Positions 55,350 to 64,000 of a stretch of 64,000 nucleotides of DNA are shown piece by piece. The notes beneath the pieces are model-generated. The model was not told where the DNA came from, searched no databases, and worked only from the letters and a program-made list of their open reading frames with translations. Every line of letters starts with the position of its first letter. The stretch's first letter is position 1. The stretch is from assembly GCA_029237695.1 (NCBI GenBank), contig CM055265.1, positions 218,229,679 through 218,293,678 on the forward strand, in the 5' to 3' direction. Origin of the DNA: Conchocele bisecta (lineage: Eukaryota > Mollusca > Bivalvia > Lucinida > Thyasiridae). Position numbers and translations under genes: made by a program.

Positions 55350-55934
55350 ACTGAACAGGGACATTGGGAGGTTTCAAATGTCACAATCAAACAAGAAGAC
55401 GGTTGCCAAATAAGTTCTTTATTTGGAGTTCTCTGTACTCATAGTTAATATGTAGCAGCGATCCAAGAAAATATCTCTTATAGCAGACAAGCGTTCACTC
55501 GTCCAAATGGTGATCAGAATAAACCTTGATCATACTACACAGACATGTAGGCTGATCTGGGTTTACACTGGTCATTAGTGTAATAAGAAGAGTCTTCTCA
55601 GATCGCAGCTGAAATGGGCCACTGGCCGACAAAAGTGACTATATTTATATCAATTCGAGATCCGAGTTACCTACAATAAGGATATATATCATATAACACT
55701 ATGTTGGCCAATGTATGGGATTTTCTGACTTTCTGAATTTCCGAAATTAATTGATCCATATGGACATTTTCCAAATTGATTTCGAGTTGACAAAAAAACT
55801 CAGAGCAGACAGGTATGGTATGAAATTCATTTCTGTACCTGTTCTGAAATGACCAAGAGTTTTCAGTGTCCTTTAATGATTTGATTTACTGATATTGTGT
55901 TTTTAGTAAGTTCAACTTCGAAAATAACATATAT

Positions 55935-56175
55935 GTGGCTGTGACTGGAGAAATGTGTCTTATCTGATTTCTGACCAATGTAGCTCCTAATCACATTACA
56001 CACTGAAGTAGCCTGATAATGATATATATGGCTTGTTAGATTCATGGCACATGCTTCATTGACGGAATGACAAACAGTGCAGATCCTGATCAGACTGTGC
56101 GGATGCACAGGCTGATCTGGATCTACACTGTTCACAAAACTGATAAGCCCTATTTCTCCAGTCACAGCCACATAT
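55935..56175. mobile_element. 'GTGACTGGAGAAATG' MITE, complete copy
   Basis: TGTGGCTGTGACTGGAGAAA to TTTCTCCAGTCACAGCCACA, 241 bp, with TATA-rich flanks. The interior has CAGATCCTGATCAGACTGTG and CTGATCTGGATCTACACTG. The most complete member, so a good reference for the family. Confidence 0.88.
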
Positions 56176-56224
56176 GTATACATTCATGTATATTTAGATC
56201 CATATCAATGAAATAGATAACACA

Positions 56225-56400
56225 GATTGATTGATTGGTGTTTAACGGCATATCAACAGCTACGGTCATCCAAGGCCGGGTCAACGGGTTCGATCCCGTA
56301 TTTAACCTGCTGAATTGGAGGGAAACCCAAAATCAGAACAGAATAATTACATCGAAAAAAAAATATAAAAAATTATGCCCTGAAGATAACACAGAAAATC
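56225..56400. repeat. Interspersed repeat, 'CAACAGCTAAGGTC' family, short
   Basis: TGATTGATTGGTGTTTAACG, GGGTTCGATCCCGTATTTAA and AACCCAAAATCAGAACAG. Confidence 0.65.
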
Positions 56401-56625
56401 TTATACACTGGCCATTAGACAAAATGAAGACACTGCGGACAGTGTAGACCTGATCAGACAATGAAGACTGACCAGAAGCTACACAGGTTCCAAGTCTCCA
56501 TTTGCCAGCCGGCAGATAGAATGGACGATGACAAAATTATAGTTGTATGAAGATGAGAACACTGACATGCAGCTATATAGCCCCGGCGCACCACACTGGT
56601 GGGTGGGGGACAAACACAACAGTAG

Positions 56626-56934
56626 CCTATTTCATCAACATTGCAAAGTATACTTTACTAGCAAAGCATACTTTGAGGGAGTACCGGTAATCATTTATTT
56701 TTCCTGAAATGCATTATTTCATATAGAACTAACAAATGCATATATTTCATGATTAAAAGTATGCAGAATTATTATACTGAATTTATTACATTATCACAGC
56801 CAAATTGGCTGTGATAATGTAATAAATTCAGTGTAATAAAAAATAATAAATTTATCATAAAATTGAAAATTTCTCCCTCAAAGTATACTTTGCTACTAAA
56901 AGTATACTTTGCAATGTTGATGAAATCGGCTACA
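56626..56934. mobile_element. Palindromic MITE, 'ATTGCAAAGTATACTTTG' family, copy 2
   Basis: TTCATCAACATTGCAAAGTA to TTGCAATGTTGATGAAAT, centred on CACAGCCAAATTGGCTGTG. Confidence 0.87.
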
Positions 56935-56989
56935 GAAAACAGCACTATGTAAAACTCTGAATAACCAAAACTTAACTGTATTATAGCTT

Positions 56990-57193
56990 CACCCTTAGAA
57001 TGCAGGAAACGTAAATTGTCGTCTGTTGTAGAGTTATATTTTGTCTTCCTTCTCAATAAAACATGGTTTGACAACGCTTTAGAATCATTTCCATTTCTAA
57101 AGTGTTGTCGAACCATGTTTTTTTTATCAGAAATAAAGGAACATAAAAATAAACAGCAGATGACAAAATGTATTTTAGCATTGCAAGGGTTAA
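56990..57193. mobile_element. MITE, 'GTCGTCTGCTGTT' family, diverged
   Basis: TCACCCTTAGAATGCAGG to TAGCATTGCAAGGGTTAA with TGTCGTCTGTTG / CAGCAGATGACA and arms ACATGGTTTGACAACGCTTT. Confidence 0.72.
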
Positions 57194-57235
57194 TTGCTTC
57201 CACAAAACTCGTATTATTTTCATACTTCCCCACAA

Positions 57236-57300
57236 ATGAATGTGTTGTGATCACTCATTTGAACCTTCTCATAGAGGTGTTTCAAATGAGTGGTGCCAAG
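57236..57300. repeat. Palindrome, 'TTGAACCGTCTCGACGAG' family
   Basis: TGTGATCACTCATTTGAACC and GTTTCAAATGAGTGGTGCC. Confidence 0.65.
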
Positions 57301-57845
57301 AAGAAACAGAAAAACGTGGCCAGTTGGCACACAAATGCCCCCGGTGGAAGGTTGGAGAAGCCCCGGCAAATTTCACAGACCAACGGACGGACACAGTCCC
57401 AGGGCTCCAGATAAGGAATTAGTAATTGGGTATTGTTACTCCATCATTTCTTAAACAATTGGGTATTTCAAATTTTAATGGGGTGAAATAAAATCACACT
57501 ACTGTTTACACATCAACAGACATCAATTATTGAATAGTTTGCTTCGAAATGAAAACAAGTCTTCGCATTTCATTAGAATTGTCTCCTTGGAGACAATTCT
57601 AATGAAATACCAAGATGTGTTTTCATAGAAAAATAAGAAAATCTTTATATTTGTGGTCTGTTTATTGTTTTCTGTAGCATGATAAAGATACCACAAATGT
57701 TTCATTGCTTTTTGATACTCACTACTTCTGATTTCAATTGGGTTTTTGGCAATTTTAATTGGGTATTTACGCAAATACGCACCTTATCTGGAGCTTAGCA
57801 GTCCAAACACTATATGCCTCCCGGCTCAACCGAGATCGCGGGCAT
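57300..57845. mobile_element. Second 'GTGGCC...GGCATAAAA' element, interrupted by a MITE
   Basis: Start AAAACGTGGCCAGTTGGCAC, end CTATATGCCTCCCGGCTCA then GGGCATAAAA. 57404-57796 (CTCCAGATAAGG to CCTTATCTGGAG) is a separate MITE with its own central palindrome, CATTAGAATTGTCTC / GAGACAATTCTAATG. Confidence 0.7.
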
Positions 57846-58244
57846 AAAAATAATCATTTTAAAAAGACTTGATATCTGCAATGAAATGAATTAACGCTAC
57901 ATTTATATTAAAAGGCTATATATCTCTAAGTACCGGTTGAATAAGAATTAAAATGTATCCTTTAGAAGGATCGTACAGAATTAAAACAAACCCAACCGCC
58001 TTTATAAGGAGGGTGGCTATATTTAGACCAACAAGGAAGTATACCACTAATAAAACAGTTTGCTAAAGTACGCCTCGTTTCAATTATAACCTGCGTTAAT
58101 TAAACTATTGAATGGACTGTATGTACAGACGCACAGTCTTGTCACAAAATAAGGTACGAGTCATGAATCCATGATAGGCTGGATACAATTAGACGCATTA
58201 ATTTTGTTCAGAAATATTTCACTATTTTGTTTATTTCTTTTCAA

Positions 58245-58325
58245 AAGTGTATATTGTTACCATTCATTTGAACCGTCTCGATGAGACGGTTCAAATGAGT
58301 GGCAACAACATATACTTTTATGAAG
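58245..58325. repeat. Palindrome, 'TTGAACCGTCTCGACGAG' family
   Basis: TTACCATTCATTTGAACCGT / ACGGTTCAAATGAGTGGCAA, flanked by AAAAGTGTATATTG and CATATACTTTT. Confidence 0.8.
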
Positions 58326-59369
58326 AAATAAAGAAAAAACAGATCGTGTCCGTATACAGACATCGATGGTTTAAGGATGGAGATATCATTAAAGGTACAT
58401 ACCCACTCAGCAGCCACAAAATGTTCTTTATGAGAATTAAATAAGTGTATAATTGTGTCACTATTCCACCAGTTCTAAAAATTACGGGTGCCCGTTATAC
58501 AGATATAATAATTTAGCAATATTTATTTTACTGATAGTGACGCGCGGTGGTATCAGAACATTTTCATATGCAAATGAGGCATGATATTTTTTAATTATTT
58601 ATTAATGCATCACCTAAAAATATAAAATTTTCGACAGATTATAAACTGAAGAATGATCATTGTACATCAAAAAATAAATGCAGAGAATAAATAGTAATGT
58701 CCGTTAGTGTTTTCATGAAACACGGTTATCGCCCCTGATATCAGTGTGCAAATTTACGTCTGATATAAAATGTATATGCCAATTATTACGTGGGGAATTA
58801 ATATTTATTTTGCAAGAAAATTACTCAGATGATGTCTCTTATATCAAGAACATTTTGTGCCTACTGAGTGGGCTTGTATCTTTAACTCTTTGCATGCTGG
58901 GAAACTTGTGGGCTATAAATAGTTAAAAAATAGCTGACAAAAAATCATCATATTTTCTTGTATTTCTCCCCGTATATATCATGAATATGACTTGGAATTT
59001 CATTAGAATTGAGTCCTGAGGACTCAATTCTAATGAAATTTCAAGACATATTTACAGAGAGAAATAAAACATACTCCTAATTTGTTTGGCGGATATTTTC
59101 TACTGAGTGGGCTTGTATCTTTAAGATATGCAAAACATCCCGACCTCCAGATCAGTTAACGAAATACAAGTACAACAGAAGATGGATATCCACAAAACCT
59201 CCGTTAGAATAATTTTGATGGGTTTCAATGTCAGCTATTCTTGGTGTTAATAATCTCGAAACACACACACACATGATTTGGAGTCGTTATATACCCAATT
59301 TACAGCGGAATATCTGTGAACCGGACACCCTGGTCATGCCAAATGAGAGGTTCCAATATATATTTGATT
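58326..59369. other. No gene; one hairpin
   Basis: 58997-59041 is a perfect hairpin (ATTTCATTAGAATTGAGTCC and complement) whose arms match the palindrome inside 57404-57796. The rest is unassigned AT-rich DNA. Confidence 0.45.
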
Positions 59370-59573
59370 AACTGAATTTTATTAACTGCATATATTTGAT
59401 GATAAAAAGTATGCAGAATTATTATACAGAATTTATTACATCATCACAGCCATTAATGTAATAAATTCAGTATAATAACAATTAATAAATTTATCCTTAA
59501 ATTGAAAATTTCTTCCTCAAAGTATACTTTGCTAGATAAGTATACTTTGCAATGTTGGTGAAATAGGCTATTG
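59370..59573. mobile_element. 'ATTGCAAAGTATACTTTG' MITE, left-truncated
   Basis: CTGCATATATTTGATGAT through CATCACAGCCATTAATGTAAT to TTGCAATGTTGGTGAAAT. The left end is missing. Confidence 0.75.
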
Positions 59574-59576
59574 GGG

Positions 59577-59815
59577 CCCGTTTCACTAAACTTTGTACGC
59601 CTAAAATGTTCGTAATCGCAAATTTACAATCGTCTGGAAATTTCAATTGATGGATTTACATTTATTGAGCATAGGCTGCATATGCAGCCTATGCTCAATA
59701 AATGTAAATCCAATAATAGTCTAAAAGAAAACATTGTTAGTGTAAAATTTACAGACTATCACAATGTTGCACTTACGATCATTTTAGTCATACGGAGTTT
59801 AGTGAAACGGCCACC
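59577..59815. mobile_element. 'TTTCACTAAACTT' palindromic MITE, complete copy
   Basis: GGGCCCGTTTCACTAAACTT to GAGTTTAGTGAAACGGCC, with the ATTGAGCATAGGCTGCATAT palindrome. It directly abuts the previous MITE. Confidence 0.87.
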
Positions 59816-60410
59816 TGGACTTGTCCCAAATAGCATACGGTCGTATTTCTCAGGCATTTAGCTAACTGTATGTAAGCCGAGTATCCGTATCATTACCCAC
59901 TGTACAGTCTACTCGACTACTTCAAGTGTGCAGTATAAGTATATGTCTGTATCATAATCTCTCACTGGGTCAGGTGCAGACAGTGACATTTCACCATTTA
60001 GTGTGACGGAAAATTCAAAATGCTCATGCTATATTTATTTATCATTTCATGTGTATGTTGTGACCATGCTGTTGAGAGTGGCCACAACATATAAGGTACT
60101 TTCATCGAGAAAAAAAAAAAAATAGTGTCTAATGGCGCATTTTAAACATAAATGGGGAAGGATAATGCGATTGTCTTATATTCGCCCCTGACAACAATCC
60201 GCACTCCGACATAATGTAGTACTCATTGTGGTCACATGACCAACCATTGATTGAGAAGTGTCTATACAATCACATGTCTTTATAAAGTATCAGCAACAGA
60301 TTTATTATTTTTCATTATATTATATAATTATATTGAAATTTACAGAAAAATATGATAATTGTTTTAAATTATTTTTGGGTAAAAAGATTCTATATTTAAA
60401 CTTTTAACAT

Positions 60411-61150
60411 TGCAGACTAGAGTTAAATGTCTACATTGCAGACTAGAGTTAAATGTCTACATTGCAGACTAGAGTTAAATGTCTACATTGCAGACTAGAG
60501 TTAAATGTCTACATTGCAGACTAGAGTTAAATGTCTACATTGCAGACTATAGAGTTAAATGTCTACAGTGCAGACTAGAGTTAAATGTCTACAGTGTAGA
60601 CTAGAGTTAAATGTCTACAGTAGTTATGTCTACATGCAGACTAGAGTTAAATGTCTACATTGCAGACTAGAGTTAAATGTCTACATTGCAGACTAGAGTT
60701 AAATGTCTACATTGCAGACTAGAGTTAAATGTCTACATTGCAGACTGGAGTTAAATGTCTACATTGCAGACTAGAGTTAAATGTCTACATTGCAGACTTA
60801 AGATGTTAAATGTCTACATTGCAGACTGGAGTTAAATGTTACATTGCAGATAGAGCTTAATGTCTACATTGCAGACTGGAGTTAAATGTCTACATTGCAG
60901 ACTGGAGTTAAATGTCTACATTGCAGACTGGAGTTAAATGTCTACATTGCAGACTGGAGTTAAATGTCTACATTGCAGACTGGAGTTAAATGTCTCATTG
61001 CAGATTCTGAGTTAAAATATGTTGTATTGTCTCTACAGCAGACTGGTTACATTGCTTACAGTTGTCTACATTGCAGACTTGAGTTAAATGTCTACATTGC
61101 AGACTGGAGTTAAATGTCTACATTGCAGACTGGAGTTAAATGTCTACAGT
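60411..61150. repeat. 26-bp minisatellite
   Basis: About 28 units of TCTACATTGCAGACTAGAGT then TAAATG. The first half mostly has ACTAGAG, the later part ACTGGAG. A degenerate patch lies at about 60990-61080. No unique spacers between units, so it is not a CRISPR. Confidence 0.93.
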
Positions 61151-61167
61151 GTAGATTCGGATGAGCT

Positions 61168-61590
61168 GGATTGTTTGTTTGTTTGTTGGGGTTTAGCGGC
61201 CTATCAACAGCTAAGGCTGGGTCAATGGGTTTAGTACTGAATCCCATATATTACCTGTACAAGTACATGTTCAAGTACATGTACAAATGGGGGGAAAATC
61301 CCAAAATAAGAACTGAATATTTACAATAAGAAATCTATATATTTAGCCCTGAAATCAGAATAATCCTGATCTGATGCCAGGTCCTCTCCACACCAGAATC
61401 ACTTGGCCCCCCTCCCAAAAGCAATAGGATCAGTAATAATCTTACCACTTTTATAATGGGCAATAACCCAATTCAACTCCCAGGTAACAAAAAAGCCAAA
61501 GACAAAAAACGTACCTGAGGGCCAAACCAGGCAAATCGTGATTACTATAAGGAGGAACCCCTACCGTTAATTTACGCCGTCGAATTCACC
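61168..61590. repeat. Interspersed repeat, 'CAACAGCTAAGGTC' family
   Basis: (GTTT)n, GGGGTTTAGCGGCCTATCAA, ATTTAGCCCTGAAATCAG, CACCAGAATCACTTGGCCCC and CCAATTCAACTCCCAGGTAA. It aligns along most of its length with 26057-26470. Confidence 0.75.
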
Positions 61591-61759
61591 CGACCACCAC
61601 CCACCATGGGCTGGATTGTAACAAGCCATCTAAACAGGTGTGGTACTGTTTGTGGATATTTGTTTTTACAAAATCACCCATTTTAAGAACCCAATTCAGT
61701 CAAAGGATACGATGTTTGTTGTAAAAATCTCATCATTTTGTTTATTTCTCCATACAGGT

Positions 61760-61835
61760 ATATGTTGTTGCCACTCATTTGAACCGTCTTGATGAGACGG
61801 TTCAAACGAGTGGTAACAACATGTACTTTCGAGAT
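61760..61835. repeat. Palindrome, 'TTGAACCGTCTCGACGAG' family
   Basis: GTTGCCACTCATTTGAACCG / GACGGTTCAAACGAGTGGTA followed by ACAACATGTACTTTC. Confidence 0.8.
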
Positions 61836-62221
61836 GAAATAAAGAAATAAAAGAATTATGGATTTTTTTTCCTCTCAAAAGTTGATACCGGTATTACTAT
61901 AATTGTATCACGTCTCTAATTTGTTAATGGAAAGACCAGAAATTGAGGGAACGTGCATGTCAGTTAATTAATAGCGAAATGGCTATGCAATAAGGCGCAT
62001 GATTGCGATATACATGTATGTGACTTGTTCGCTGAATGTCGTTTAACGGCCTGTCAACAACTAGTCATTTTAGGCCGAGTTATGGTGTGAGTTTGTCATC
62101 ATCTAAAAATAACAACCAATGAGAACAGGGAGAGCAAGCCGGGTATCATACAGCCAAATATAGCGTACAATTCTCTTTAACTAGGTGCGTGCTGTATACG
62201 ATACGATAATGCATGCGGAAA

Positions 62222-62525
62222 TGTGGCTGTGACACGAGATATCGGGATTATGACGTATGCGACCAGTGTAGTCCCAGATCAGACTGCGCATCCGCATCCG
62301 CGCAGTCTGATCAGGGCCTGCACTGTTCGCCAGTGAGTCAATGAACCGTCTGTCAAGCTTCGATTTGGCTTATATTTAAGGGTGGGAATTGGCTCGAACA
62401 CCTTCCATACCCGGAGCTGATAACAAAGATTATATATACTTAACAGACTGCATAAAGGTGATAGCCAATCACAAGCTGGACTGGTGACAAGTGTCATAAA
62501 CCATATTTCTCCAGTCACAGTGACA
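62222..62525. repeat. 'GTGACTGGAGAAATG' MITE remnant, broken
   Basis: ATGTGGCTGTGACACGAGAT and GCGCAGTCTGATCAGGGCC on the left. ATATTTCTCCAGTCACAGTG is the right end. Between them sits a fragment (GGTGGGAATTGGCTCGAACA) also found inverted at about 49365-49390. Confidence 0.62.
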
Positions 62526-62789
62526 ATTGTGCAACTGGACCAGGATGTTAGCTGGTACACAGTTGCACATTTCCGATTGCATCGTCTAGCCATATAGCTA
62601 CTATAGCGCATAACAAAAATTAACATTAACAATACCTATTTACAGATGACATAACAAATCCTATACGATATACATGTCCGCGACTGTTTGAGCAACACAT
62701 GACAGGCAAAACAAGTAATATACATCTATATGAACAGTATGGTACAGTGATATGGACAATATATCTGGGCGCCCCGCTGTGAAAACTGA

Positions 62790-63345
62790 CCTTACAACAT
62801 TTGCGATCAGCGTAGCACCAGATTCACCTGCAGTCTGATCAGGGACTACGCTGTTCACATGTCACTCACTGAAACATGCATACGGCCGTCAGTTAAATGT
62901 TTAGATCCTGATGCAGTTGGAAAGTCTGCAGAACGATCAGGATTTATACTGGTCACAAATGCAGTGAGGTCCCTTTTCTCAGCTCCGGCCCCTATTTAAC
63001 CAGCACAGCTCCCCTACATGGTGACAAATGATAATGAGAGGATCCCCCAGCCTGGGGTGTATTCTCAAACAGGGGCAAATAATCCTGGCTGTGACTGGAG
63101 AAATGGGGCTTATGGGCTTTGTGACCATAGTAGCTCCTGGTCAATTGTCCACTTCTGTAGCCTGATAACGATCGCTTCTTAGAAGCATGATGTGTGTTTC
63201 ATTGGTGGAATAGCGAACAGTGCAGATCCTGATCAGACTGTGCGGATGCACAGTCTGATCTGGATCTACACTGGTCGCAAAACCCATAAGCCCCAGTCAC
63301 TGACATATATGATACACAGACTGGAGAAATAGGGCTTATAGCCAT
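62790..63345. repeat. Two further 'GTGACTGGAGAAATG' MITE copies, one partial
   Basis: 62790-63000 is a degraded member (CAGTCTGATCAGGGACTACG). 63085-63300 has GGCTGTGACTGGAGAAATGG and CAGATCCTGATCAGACTGTG then CTGATCTGGATCTACACTGG, with the right end frayed. Confidence 0.65.
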
Positions 63346-64000
63346 TGTGCTACAGCAGATTTGGATTCTGCCCTGGGAGAAATACACCAGCCCTTTGTCG
63401 CCATGTGGAGGGCCACACAATATCTACATATGTACAGCTATACAACACATATCTTCTAGTGAATCTACACAATTGTCCTATATACATATATACATTTGTA
63501 CAGGATACACGGAAACAGACAACAACGTTTATTCCACTCACAATGCCATATATAGACAGCAGGTGAATGACTAGTACCAGCAGCGGTAAACTGTTTCTTA
63601 AGGACGCGTGGGGCCCCTGAGCATCCAATAATTCATGCATAATTGCTTCGTAAATGTGATGGGATATATGCATAACATACACATGTGAACATTCTCTTCT
63701 TACTATATCCCACACAGTGCATGGAGTTACCATGTCAGCCATCTTAGTGTGTACAAGCCATCGGCCAGTTTTACCTTTTATTGCATTTGAAACATACCAC
63801 TAATAATATGATAAAACACATGAATACAATTTGGTGCAACATGATGGGGATACATCAGACTACAGCGTGCTATGCCTTGTTTTCATCAAATTTATATACA
63901 AAGTCTGATATCTGAAGGGTTTGTGGACCCTTTGTTAAAATGTTTGAGAATTCAGTAAAGACTGTGTAACAGTAAGAACAATACACAGTGCTGTAGATAT
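63346..64000. other. No recognised feature
   Basis: A 130-codon minus-strand frame (63742-63350) is present, but it has no recognisable domain and an unremarkable composition. Treated as chance. Confidence 0.35.

Noticed and set aside
60411..61150. Possible CRISPR array
   Set aside because: Units are directly adjacent with no unique spacers and the sequence is clearly eukaryotic; it is a minisatellite.

Overview
This is eukaryotic nuclear DNA, AT-rich, with short exons, GT-AG introns and a very dense load of small mobile elements. The organism is probably a bivalve mollusc. The best-preserved gene is the ciliary gene IFT88, and the repeats (array-bearing elements resembling the oyster 'pearl' type, tRNA-derived SINEs, many palindromic MITEs) are of the kind reported from clams, mussels and oysters. 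The species cannot be fixed from the window.

Region 1-19,000 (minus strand): the 5' part of IFT88, a TPR protein of intraflagellar transport complex B. Twelve coding exons could be placed by hand at 18959-18849, 17364-17296, 16444-16279, 15326-15251, 11623-11533, 10667-10563, 9489-9387, 8718-8604, 8201-7970, 6329-6259, 5685-5499 and 1369-1283. All reading-frame phases agree across the eleven introns, giving 471 codons, a little over half of the usual protein. The 3' exons lie left of the window. Two introns hold large array-bearing mobile elements (1604-4887 and 11886-14468) with the same ends and orientation. Other introns hold a hAT-like MITE, a SINE, a 49-bp minisatellite and several palindromic MITEs.

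Region 19,000-28,000: no gene recognised. It holds a foldback element (19584-20092), a GAA tract, a 1.3-kb terminal-inverted-repeat element filled with 21-bp GATATC repeats (21978-23265), a long poly-G tract and further palindromes.

Region 28,000-29,400 (plus strand): an intact single-exon gene for an F-box protein of the FBXO33/FBXO39 type (440 residues). The remaining 34 kb (29,400-64,000) has no convincing gene. It is a mosaic of MITEs, SINEs, foldbacks and minisatellites, including a 2.8-kb inverted repeat (41108-43879), three copies of a foldback family built of 21-bp units, and a 26-bp minisatellite (60411-61150).

No gene cluster or prokaryote-type system is present. The most unusual signals are structural: several unrelated foldback elements built from 21-bp (two-helical-turn) units, a non-autonomous hAT-like family with clean 5-bp target duplications and one reconstructable empty site, and saturation of two unrelated intronic arrays with the nuclear-receptor-type motif TCAAGGTCA.
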